Below are positions 10,234-19,256 of a stretch of 64,000 bases of DNA, in pieces. Location of the stretch: assembly GCA_030407315.1 (NCBI GenBank), contig JALQPE010002658.1, positions 37,371 to 101,370 on the forward strand, read 5' to 3'. Source of the stretch: Asparagopsis taxiformis. Taxonomy: Eukaryota; Rhodophyta; Florideophyceae; Bonnemaisoniales; Bonnemaisoniaceae. A program made the translations under genes and the position numbers. Each line of letters starts with the position of its first letter. Within the stretch, counting starts at the first letter, position 1. Below the pieces are notes generated by a model. It saw only the letters and a program-made list of their open reading frames with translations, made no database searches and was not told the origin of the DNA.

Positions 10234-12729
10234 TCATGGGAGGAAAAGTACGTCTGGGTTTGCCCAGGTTCGCTGAATGGTCCGCTGTGAAGTGGCTTCT
10301 AGCACTGAAGTTTTGTATCGCTGGACACGTTGCAGTATATTGTTCACAAGGTAATCGAGTTGTGGTAAACCGTTTTCGTATTTCGAAAGCTCTGTGGCAT
10401 GTTCACTCAAAAATTTGGTAATTTCATCAACACGTGCCATCAGTTGGTCTGATCTAACCATAGCAGATTGAATCTGTGTCGGAGCATCAAAATCACACTC
10501 TGAGATGTGTGCATCGCCATTATGCAATGATGAATAGTCTTGCTGCCCCAGTATCAATGAATTAGGACTAAAAAAACAGTCATAATTGGCAATCAGTTGC
10601 CCTTCTATGCGCTGGATAGAAATGAAGGGTGGTGACCTTCGGCGGATAATATCACGATATGCCGGAAGAGGCTTCCCGGCAATTACATGCTTGCAAACGA
10701 AGTTCGAGCTTCGAATGAAGTACTGACATGTGCACAGCCAGTCTCCTGATCTTGCAACGTAAGCTCCAGAGCTCGTACGGGACTGCAATTGCCTCCATTC
10801 TGCAGAAAAGCTTTTCCACCAATTTGGCTTCTTCGACCCCGATTCGAGTAACACATATTCCATGGTAAACTTCGGCATGATCTGATTTTCGAGTACATAC
10901 AATAGCAAGTCTACTCGGGGCCTATTATACGGCAGTAAATATAGTCGTTTCAGCATGGACCAATGAGCTTCCACTTTCATTGTAGTCTTACTCAGAGCAA
11001 TTTCTCCCTCAGTACGCCGTCCCCAAAGGAAAAAAGTCTTTCCACTGTACCAATGCTCATAGAGATAGTCTAGTATGCTCTTCTCTGCTGGTAGTTTCAA
11101 CAAACCAAAAAGCTCTTCAATTGCTATTTTTTGCATGGTATCAAACTTCAGGCTTGGCATGAAAAATGGGTGCATGTGATAGTGCCGATCGATAACTGAC
11201 AGTATCGCATTCTCGCGATCGGGATCATAATTCAAAGTTCCTGTAGATTGGAGCTGCTTTAGCTTCCGTTTTATCGCCCGCTTCATGTGCCAGAGGCAGA
11301 TAGATGCGTTCATCTTGAAAGATGTGGAAATGGCGTTTAGTTGCCCCTTGTCTTTGTCGGAGAAGAAAAAGGAGGGTTTTAAAGATGGCAGAAAGGCTCT
11401 TACAGAGGAAAGGAATAAACAAATAGATTGCTGCCGCGTTGGACAATCTGGAAAAGTTGTTGAACTGCTCTCCAGTAACATATATGCCAGCGGGAACCCT
11501 GTCCCCATTACTGAACCGATCAAAGCAAACAATTCTAGCTTTTCTTTGTTCGTTTTATAAGTTGAATCAATAAATACCTCCCGGATAGGTACCTTTGCTG
11601 ACAGTTGCTTGCCGAGATTTGTTAGAAAACCAGTACTGTAAGGTTCTTTCTGTTCCCAAATCGTTTGAAATTCCTTACTGTCGATCAGAAATTGATCGGC
11701 AGAAAGTTTGGAATCTTTCCCACGTTTAAACATGCTTCCAATGCTTTCCAGCCAGCAATAATAGACGTTATTGTATTGGAATGGAGTGGCGAACTCTTTT
11801 CGTAAGATAGTGCATATCTGGAACGGAGCAAGTCCAGATTCCGTAAGTTGTGACACTCTTGATATGGCAGGTACAGATAGCGTCATTTTTGTCTCGCATC
11901 TTTCATGCATCACCGCGTGTTTCACAGTAATACTCAGTTTTGCTTTACCAGAGTATGAGAAACTTATCGAGCCTCCGCAATTGTACTGCTTCGAAGACTC
12001 TTTTTGCCGTTTATTGGATGACTGGGGCCTTTTCCGTGATCTCTGGGAGCATATAAACTGCGAGTTCGACTTTGATCCGCCGTTTCTTGCATATCTGTAA
12101 CTCTCAGTAGCACCAATCATATCGCAGAACTGGCGCTCCAAAACGTAGCGATCCGATGATGTACCTGCTGCAGGGGGCATATCAATCATCCAGCTTTCAT
12201 ACCTGCACTCAAGCGAGAACTTCATCGCAGTTGCAGCTGCAGCATTGGTCTCATGGGATCGCCTAACAAATGAACTTTTTGCATCCACAAAATCTATGTA
12301 ATACTTGGCATAAATTTTGGATGGTGATTGGTCAATGCAGATATCATTTCTGCATGTATTGCAGACTAAACTGCAACTAGACTTGTTCTGGACGTAAAAA
12401 GTATACATCCCTTTAAATTTCAGACACTTGGAGCATCGCGATAAGCAGAGGGCACGGCAGTATTGTAAGCTACGCTGTTCACCATTCCCAAACATGTGAG
12501 ATGCAACAGCACTGAACACGTTCTCATCTATGACGTATTCTTCTTCCTCAAACACTTGTTCCACAAATGCACTAACATTTGATTCAACCTCAAACAGATA
12601 TGTAAACAAATAGTTTACTTCGCAAACCAAGGGGAAGTCCGATGGGAAGTATGTCCGAAACAGTATTTTCCAGTTCCATTCGCCTGGATTGCTTGTACCT
12701 ATGTTCGAAGCTTTAGCCAACTCACCCAT
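10234..12729 (-). CDS. MULE-1 transposase (MULE/FAR1-type) with SWIM zinc finger
   Basis: About 831 aa from the ATG at 12729; the frame continues upstream only with a non-ATG start. The N-terminal third includes CXXC pairs (CSKCLKF, CNTCRND), suggesting a zinc-binding DNA-recognition module. The MULE transposase core shows 'VFIDSTYKTN' (first Asp), 'FFFSDKDKGQ' (second Asp), 'CLWHMKRAIKRK' (the C..H helix typical of the family) and 'VEAHWSMLKR' (candidate third acidic residue). A SWIM finger C-T-C...C-K-H-V follows near the C-terminus. No stops interrupt it. It is the paralogue of the MULE-2 protein; both end in W.N.DVL.LP. Confidence 0.93.
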   Translation of the reverse strand: MGELAKASNIGTSNPGEWNWKILFRTYFPSDFPLVCEVNYLFTYLFEVESNVSAFVEQVFEEEEYVIDENVFSAVASHMFGNGEQRSLQYCRALCLSRCSKCLKFKGMYTFYVQNKSSCSLVCNTCRNDICIDQSPSKIYAKYYIDFVDAKSSFVRRSHETNAAAATAMKFSLECRYESWMIDMPPAAGTSSDRYVLERQFCDMIGATESYRYARNGGSKSNSQFICSQRSRKRPQSSNKRQKESSKQYNCGGSISFSYSGKAKLSITVKHAVMHERCETKMTLSVPAISRVSQLTESGLAPFQICTILRKEFATPFQYNNVYYCWLESIGSMFKRGKDSKLSADQFLIDSKEFQTIWEQKEPYSTGFLTNLGKQLSAKVPIREVFIDSTYKTNKEKLELFALIGSVMGTGFPLAYMLLESSSTTFPDCPTRQQSICLFLSSVRAFLPSLKPSFFFSDKDKGQLNAISTSFKMNASICLWHMKRAIKRKLKQLQSTGTLNYDPDRENAILSVIDRHYHMHPFFMPSLKFDTMQKIAIEELFGLLKLPAEKSILDYLYEHWYSGKTFFLWGRRTEGEIALSKTTMKVEAHWSMLKRLYLLPYNRPRVDLLLYVLENQIMPKFTMEYVLLESGSKKPNWWKSFSAEWRQLQSRTSSGAYVARSGDWLCTCQYFIRSSNFVCKHVIAGKPLPAYRDIIRRRSPPFISIQRIEGQLIANYDCFFSPNSLILGQQDYSSLHNGDAHISECDFDAPTQIQSAMVRSDQLMARVDEITKFLSEHATELSKYENGLPQLDYLVNNILQRVQRYKTSVLEATSQRTIQRTWANPDVLFLP

Positions 12730-13833
12730 AACCAAAAAAAACAACTGAGTACACCTCCCAATTAAACAGCCAATATTCTTAGATAGTGTGCAGGTGGAAG
12801 GCGACACACGCGGCCAGGAACGTTTCCAGCCAGTTTACGCTTTGCAGTTTGTCAGCACAGAGCGAACCACAGTCGGTGCAGGTGGTTGGTAGGTGTGGTG
12901 CGACACAAGGGATGAGCAGTGTTGCAGGCTGAGTGCGCTTGGTGTTTGGCAGGTTCAGATAGACAGGCGGGGCGCAGCGTACAACTGCGTGGCGGTGTGG
13001 AATTGGGAGGCGGCGTGACGCTGTGATGCACACAGTGCAGGCGGGGGCGAGGTAAAGCTGCGAGGCTGTGTGCAAGTGAGAGGCGGTGTGAAGCTGTGAT
13101 GCACAGGGCGGGGGCGAGGTACAGCTGCAAGGCGGCGTGCGTGTGCAAGTGGGAGGCGTTGTGAAGCTTCGGTGCACACAGCGCAGGCGGCGGCGAGTTA
13201 CAACTGTGAGGCGTCTTGAAGCTGTGATGTACAGGGCGGGGGCGAGGTACAGCTGCGAGGCGGCGTGCGTGTGCAAGTGGGAGGCGGCGTGATGCTGTGA
13301 TGCACACAGCGCAGGCGGGAGCGAGGTATAGCTGCGAGGCTGTGTGCAAGTGGGAGGCGGTGTGAAGCTTCGGTGCACACAGCGCAGGCGGCGGCGAATT
13401 ACAACTGTGAGGCGTCTTGAAGCTGTGATGCACAGGGCGGGGGCGAGGTACAGCTGCGAGGCGGCGTGCGTGTGCAAGTGGGAGGCGGCGTGATGCTGTG
13501 ATGCACACAGCGCAGGCGGGAGCGAGGTACAATTGCGAGGCGGTGTTATGTGTGATCCGGAGTTTGAATGTCCAGCTGTTTCTAAATGTCGCCGGTATGA
13601 TAAAACCTGGTTCCTCTTCGGCGGCGGCGGCGGCTCGCTGGCACATTCCAAGTTTGCATACCAAAATATTTCCCAGGATTTCGTACACTATCCCAGTACA
13701 CTGGAAGCAGAGTTTCAAGTGCGTACTGAATTCTAACAACACCTGTCCACTCGCCCCGCGCTACCTCCCAGTCACGCCCAAATCAGTATGTGTAATATCC
13801 TCTGGCGAATAAAGTCTAGTGACCTTTCTGGTG

Positions 13834-16800
13834 CACTAGAACTTAAACACCCGGCTTAGAGAAGGAATTGATGGAAGCCTTGTCATATGTTGTGGCGAGG
13901 GGTGGTCACGGTTGTCCACATCGTAGGTAACGCGACTTGGTCGAGATTGGGAAATCCGAATAAATCCAGCTCCGCCCAATTCCGGATTTACCGCCGCCGC
14001 CGGTGGGTACTGTAATGATAGCTGTAATTAAATGACGACATGCAATGAACTTCACGTGACTGAGCTGCCTCGTACGCACCGGTGCATATTCCCTATCCCC
14101 GGAACGACCGGTGTTGCGCCTGCGCCGCTCCAGTGGCATACCCATGGCAACAAATACCACCAAACAGCTTTGAGTTCCTTCGTTCACTGCGCATCGGCGT
14201 GCTCAAAACCACACTGACAGCCCTGCTTCAACGACCGGCATTGTGCCTGCGCCGCTCCAGCAGCATACCCACCACCGAAAAGCTTTGAGTTACTGCGTTC
14301 GCTGCGCACCGAGACGCACAAACACAACCACACTGACAGTCCTGCTTCTACATTCATGCAAACTGCTGCAGATACGCTGGAGCTGATCACACTGATGCTC
14401 AATTCCGTGAACGCCACTTCACAAATACGCACACGGCTTCCCTGCTCCTACATTCCGAAACGAAAGCTTCCGCACTTTTCTTTGTGCTCTTCAATTGGAT
14501 AACAAGCACTGCGCAAACGTCCAAACTGTCCTCCCTGCTGTTGCCCACGCTGCACACTACCGCCCGCACATTGATAATCGTATTGATCTTTGTTTATGGA
14601 ACGGCCACATGATCCACACACTGACATTGCTGGTTATGGATCAAGGAAGATAGAATGTTGTTGGATTCAATACATTTCAGATGTGCTTGAAGCCGTCGGT
14701 TCCAGGTACTGGTATTGAATGATAGAGAAGCGGAATTTAGGTTGATTCATTGGTTTGGAAAGGGTAACAGGCCCTGATATGGAATGAATAGACGAAGGAA
14801 ACAATTCCGCGATGTGCTGATCCGGTTATTGTGTCATGCCATGCCATTGCATAGCATGGGTGGATAGCGAACAGAGAGGGAACTTTAATGGTTTATTAGG
14901 GAAGATTGAGGACATCCTCGTTTTCCCATGTCCGTGGTGCACCACGTGCATTAAGATTTCTTGACACTCTATCATGGTACGTTCTGTAGCGCTGCAAAAC
15001 ACGGAAAAGATGGTCAATTTGGCGGCTTCCAGACTCATTTTCTGATAAATCACGGACGTGTTTGATGCCCCAAGCGAAAAGATCTTGTAACTTTCTAGCT
15101 GTATCGGTGGGCTGTAGCTCTTCCGTATCGCGTGATCTAGAAACAATTATACCTGGTACAGCATGCGCAGCATGAACAGATGTAGTTGCGGATGTACCAA
15201 TTTGGGCTGTTTCAATTGAATTTTCTTCACCCGTATGCAGTGAATTCTGCTTTTCTTCACCTAGAATTGTCGCTCTATACCTGTTCTCAACCCTTTTAAA
15301 ACTGAGAAACGGAGGAGATCTACTTCGTACGACATCACGGTAGTTCGGACAGGTCATTCCGGAAGTCAAGTGCTTGCACAGAAAAAATCGGCTATGTAGA
15401 AAACCTTCACATGTACATGTCCATCGCAGTCTGTTAGTAATGTGATTTTTTGTGAGGGGAATCGAACATAGACGATTCCATTCACTGACAAAGTGCCTCC
15501 ACCATACAGGCTTCTTAATACCCGAACAGAGAAGCTCAAAGTCAGCGGAGAATCGGGGGAGAACCACTACGGATAGAATGTAAACTAAAAAGTCACATTT
15601 TGGCCGATTGTAGGGTAACAAATATACGCGTTTCAACCTTGACCAATGCGCTTCCACCATCATTGTGGTCCGGGCAATTGGGATAACTTGATTGTGTCGC
15701 CTTCCCCACAATTTGAAAACGTCATCCGAATACCAATTGCATAGTAAATATGAAATCATCCCAAAATCATCACTTCCTTCCCACAATCTAGCTATCTCAA
15801 TTCTTGCGTCTGCAAGACCTGACTGAATACGTAACTCAGGTTGAAAAGAAGAATGCATGTTGTAGTGTCTAGTGACTAGTTGCAGTATCCTCATCTCCTT
15901 TTCCCTCAGTTCCCTATGGCCATCTCTACAGATAGCATTGATTTTCCGCCGTATTGCTTGCTTCATGTGCCACAAACATATCGATGGCAGAAGTTCGAAA
16001 GCTGTTTTGATAGCACCGATCTGCCCCAAATCTTTGTCTGTAAAGAAAAATGATGGGCGCAGATCGGGGATTGTAGATCGCACAGCAGCGAGGAATTGAG
16101 TGATAGATTGTAGCCTGGTCCGGTTGCATTCGATACTTCCTGCCTCTAACAAGAGGTAAGCGATCGGGAACCCAACGCCCAGAACTGAACCGATCACTGC
16201 AAACAACTCTAATTTTGTAGAGTTAGTCTTGTATGTTGAATCAATAAACGCCTCGATTATGTTCCATTTCTCGCATATCTCTTTTCCAATCGACGTTACC
16301 ATCCCAAGTGCGAAAGGAGAAGTTAATTGCAAAACCAATTCCAAATTTTCAGCACCAGATACAAACGCTAGAGCAGATTCCTTAGGATCTGCACTGGTAC
16401 GAAATTGAGAGGCTACTGTCTCGCTCCAGACATTATATATGTTCATGTATGCGAAGGGAGTGCCAAACATATTTCTAATCCGAACAGATATTTGGAACGG
16501 AGACAAACCCAAATTGGTCAGATCCCTGATGGCTTTCCGGACATTTTCTGTCATTGCAATGACTTTCTGAGGGCTTTCATGGCAAAGCCCATGTGTAACT
16601 GTAACTTTTAAGCGCCTCTGCTTTCCATAGCATACATTTACAGAGCCCTCACAGCCATACTCTTTCTTAGAAGTCCTTCTCCTCTTTTTGCCTTCCCGGT
16701 CACTCGCATACTGACTCTTACGTCTGTTTTGCAGCTGGCTGCATATCCAACGCGTCGATGTGCATTTCATCTTGTTAGCAATGTAGCTATATCCGTCAGC

Positions 16801-18264
16801 ACCTTTCAAAAGTGCAATTAATCCCGTCTCCACTTCTCTGCGCTCTTCCTCCGAGCTAAAATCAGCTACCATTCCAAGCACAGAGCGAGATCTCCAGCTG
16901 TAGTAAACACACTCTATTGGCCATCGCAGATTCCTAGCTGCAGCATGATTGTAACTATGCCATGCTGCAATCGCCTCTCCTCCAGTTCTACAATCATCCA
17001 AATCCCCACAAAAGTATATTTTTTGGGGTATTTCATCAACAATACATGTCCTCCTGCATTCATTGCAATGTGCACTGATTGAGAGCTCATTGGTTACAAA
17101 CTGGATGCTCTGCTTACGTTTCAAGCACTTTGAGCATTTACAACAGAACAAGCTTCTTGCTTCCGTCACTGCTACACTTTTGTCAACAACAAAAGCCTTT
17201 AATGACCAAAAAACATTCTCATCTACAACGTATTCTTCAGAAGAGAATAGCTCTTCGATGCTGGACTCCACCGACTCCAATGGTAATGCATAGGCTTCAG
17301 AAAAATAGAAAGCAACATCTTCAACAGTTGGAAACTCATTACCGAATGCGTCATGATATATTTCTTTTGCGTTGTCAAATGTGTTGGAGAGTATTTCATT
17401 GTCTCCCTCGAAATTGCTCTCTTCAATTGCCATTTTGCTGTCTATACCTCCTATTACCAATGTACTGCAGCAATATCGGTGTGTGGATCATGTGGCCGTT
17501 CCATAAACAAAGATCAATACGATTATCAATGTGCGGGCGGTAGTGTGCAGCGTGGGCAACAGCAGGGAGGACAGTTTGGACGTTTGCGCAGTGCTTGTTA
17601 TCCAATTGAAGAGCACAAAGAAAAGTGCGGAAGCTTTCGTTTCGGAATGTAGGAGCAGGGAAGCCGTGTGCGTATTTGTGAAGTGGCGTTCACGGAATTG
17701 AGCATCAGTGTGATCAGCTCCAGCGTATCTGCAGCAGTTTGCATGAATGTAGAAGCAGGACTGTCAGTGTGGTTGTGTTTGTGCGTCTCGGTGCGCAGCG
17801 AACGCAGTAACTCAAAGCTTTTCGGTGGTGGGTATGCTGCTGGAGCGGCGCAGGCACAATGCCGGTCGTTGAAGCAGGGCTGTCAGTGTGGTTTTGAGCA
17901 CGCCGATGCGCAGTGAACGAAGGAACTCAAAGCTGTTTGGTGGTATTTGTTGCCATGGGTATGCCACTGGAGCGGCGCAGGCGCAACACCGGTCGTTCCG
18001 GGGATAGGGAATATGCACCGGTGCGTACGAGGCAGCTCAGTCACGTGAAGTTCATTGCATGTCGTCATTTAATTACAGCTATCATTACAGTACCCACCGG
18101 CGGCGGCGGTAAATCCGGAATTGGGCGGAGCTGGATTTATTCGGATTTCCCAATCTCGACCAAGTCGCGTTACCTACGATGTGGACAACCGTGACCACCC
18201 CTCGCCACAACATATGACAAGGCTTCCATCAATTCCTTCTCTAAGCCGGGTGTTTAAGTTCTAG
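13834..18264 (-). mobile_element. MULE-2: near-complete Mutator-like element, 9-bp TSD
   Basis: The TIRs (13836-14631 and 17469-18264) begin CTAGAACTTAAACACCCGG. The direct repeat TTTCTGGTG is at 13825-13833 and 18265-18273. The left TSD overlaps the right TSD of MULE-1, so this element landed 4 bp beyond it. Two terminal bases (CA) present at the left have no partner at the right end, a small terminal deletion. Confidence 0.92.
14896..17433 (-). CDS. MULE-2 transposase (MULE/FAR1-type) with SWIM zinc finger
   Basis: About 845 aa from the first true ATG at 17433. The architecture matches the MULE-1 protein: an N-terminal 'EEYVVDENVFW' block, CXXC pairs (CSKCLKR, CNECRRT), then a core with 'AFIDSTYKTN', 'FFFTDKDLGQ', 'CLWHMKQAIRRK' and 'VEAHWSRLKR'. 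A SWIM motif CTC...LCKH and the tail 'WENEDVLNLP' follow. The two proteins are clearly diverged, so these are independent lineages and not a duplication in place. The frame is intact within intact TIRs, so activity is plausible. Confidence 0.93.
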   Translation of the reverse strand: MAIEESNFEGDNEILSNTFDNAKEIYHDAFGNEFPTVEDVAFYFSEAYALPLESVESSIEELFSSEEYVVDENVFWSLKAFVVDKSVAVTEARSLFCCKCSKCLKRKQSIQFVTNELSISAHCNECRRTCIVDEIPQKIYFCGDLDDCRTGGEAIAAWHSYNHAAARNLRWPIECVYYSWRSRSVLGMVADFSSEEERREVETGLIALLKGADGYSYIANKMKCTSTRWICSQLQNRRKSQYASDREGKKRRRTSKKEYGCEGSVNVCYGKQRRLKVTVTHGLCHESPQKVIAMTENVRKAIRDLTNLGLSPFQISVRIRNMFGTPFAYMNIYNVWSETVASQFRTSADPKESALAFVSGAENLELVLQLTSPFALGMVTSIGKEICEKWNIIEAFIDSTYKTNSTKLELFAVIGSVLGVGFPIAYLLLEAGSIECNRTRLQSITQFLAAVRSTIPDLRPSFFFTDKDLGQIGAIKTAFELLPSICLWHMKQAIRRKINAICRDGHRELREKEMRILQLVTRHYNMHSSFQPELRIQSGLADARIEIARLWEGSDDFGMISYLLCNWYSDDVFKLWGRRHNQVIPIARTTMMVEAHWSRLKRVYLLPYNRPKCDFLVYILSVVVLPRFSADFELLCSGIKKPVWWRHFVSEWNRLCSIPLTKNHITNRLRWTCTCEGFLHSRFFLCKHLTSGMTCPNYRDVVRSRSPPFLSFKRVENRYRATILGEEKQNSLHTGEENSIETAQIGTSATTSVHAAHAVPGIIVSRSRDTEELQPTDTARKLQDLFAWGIKHVRDLSENESGSRQIDHLFRVLQRYRTYHDRVSRNLNARGAPRTWENEDVLNLP

Positions 18265-18273
18265 TTTCTGGTG

Positions 18274-19256
18274 CTCACGCAAAGGGATGTGATGAGCGTC
18301 AACGAAGAATAACACCCAGTAAATATATTTTTTGTGTCAGCATGACTTTCTGTCGGATGTTGATGCGGTGGAGGAAACAAGAGTTCATGTCATGATACCT
18401 TGTCATTGGGCTTGGCATGTTCTGCAGCATCATGCCACGTTGAGCAAGCAGTTTTGTGTCATTATGTCTTGCAGATTGGAAAAGCCGTGTTGAAAATCTA
18501 TACCCTTTCCTGGGCCTGGAATTACACACATATCACTCCCAGAAAGCCACGTTTGCAATGAAGGGATATTCTCTTCTTGCATTACATCTATACTGGAATA
18601 TCAGTATCGATAAATAGAAATGAAGCCCAATGGAATGGGCTATCTGTAATTTGGCCACTTCTCATCGACTTTATCATCACGGACGAGATATCTGAAGCAC
18701 TTGATGAGCTGGGAAGTCCCTTATTTTGGGCACTTCCACAGCCTATTCGTGAGCTACGAATAATTGTAGGTCACGCGTAGAGAATTTTATGTCATAATTT
18801 TAGGGAATCTTTCCTGAATTGGATCCGTGACCTTCACAGGAATATCAATATCATGATATAGGTCCGAAACCTTTCTTGAGAAATAAAGCCTGATGCTGCA
18901 CCGATATTTTCCTGTCTGCATTCCCGAGCCTAGGATACGGGAAGGAGGTTGTTTTCATCATACATGAAAGACCCATGGACCTTGGGTCATGATGAATCTG
19001 AAAGACCGTTTCATGAAAGCGTACCCACGTCCCTAGAGCGATCATTTTCTCATTTACATTTTATTGGCCTTAGGAAAGGCAGCTTCGAGCTCGACGTCAG
19101 TCTACAGTTTTTTTCATCACGGCGCACCAACCAAAGTGCTGTATGCACCCATATGATGACATGATGTCACTACATTTTACTAGCTGTTGAGTTTTTCAAC
19201 CATTACCATGGAACGAATACCGTGTATCGAAGTCCAATATTCATGAGCGCCTTTCC
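18274..19256. promoter_or_regulatory. Right part of the divergent intergenic region, upstream of the DUF7869-like gene
   Basis: This DNA of nearly 1 kb is without family-recognisable coding. A 67-codon open frame at 18577-18780 reads plausibly but has no support. The region ends at the ATG of the DUF7869-like gene and should contain its promoter. Confidence 0.4.

Larger units (their letters stand above)
8911..13820 (-). mobile_element. MULE-1: complete Mutator-like element, 9-bp TSD
   Basis: The ends are ACTAGACTTTATTCGCC and its inverse. The direct repeat GACCTTTCT occurs at 8902-8910 and 13821-13829. A 9-bp TSD with TIRs over 1 kb is typical of MULEs. The left TIR (8911-10124) is 201 bp longer than the right (12808-13820) because it has one extra copy of an internal tandem unit. 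Confidence 0.95.
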
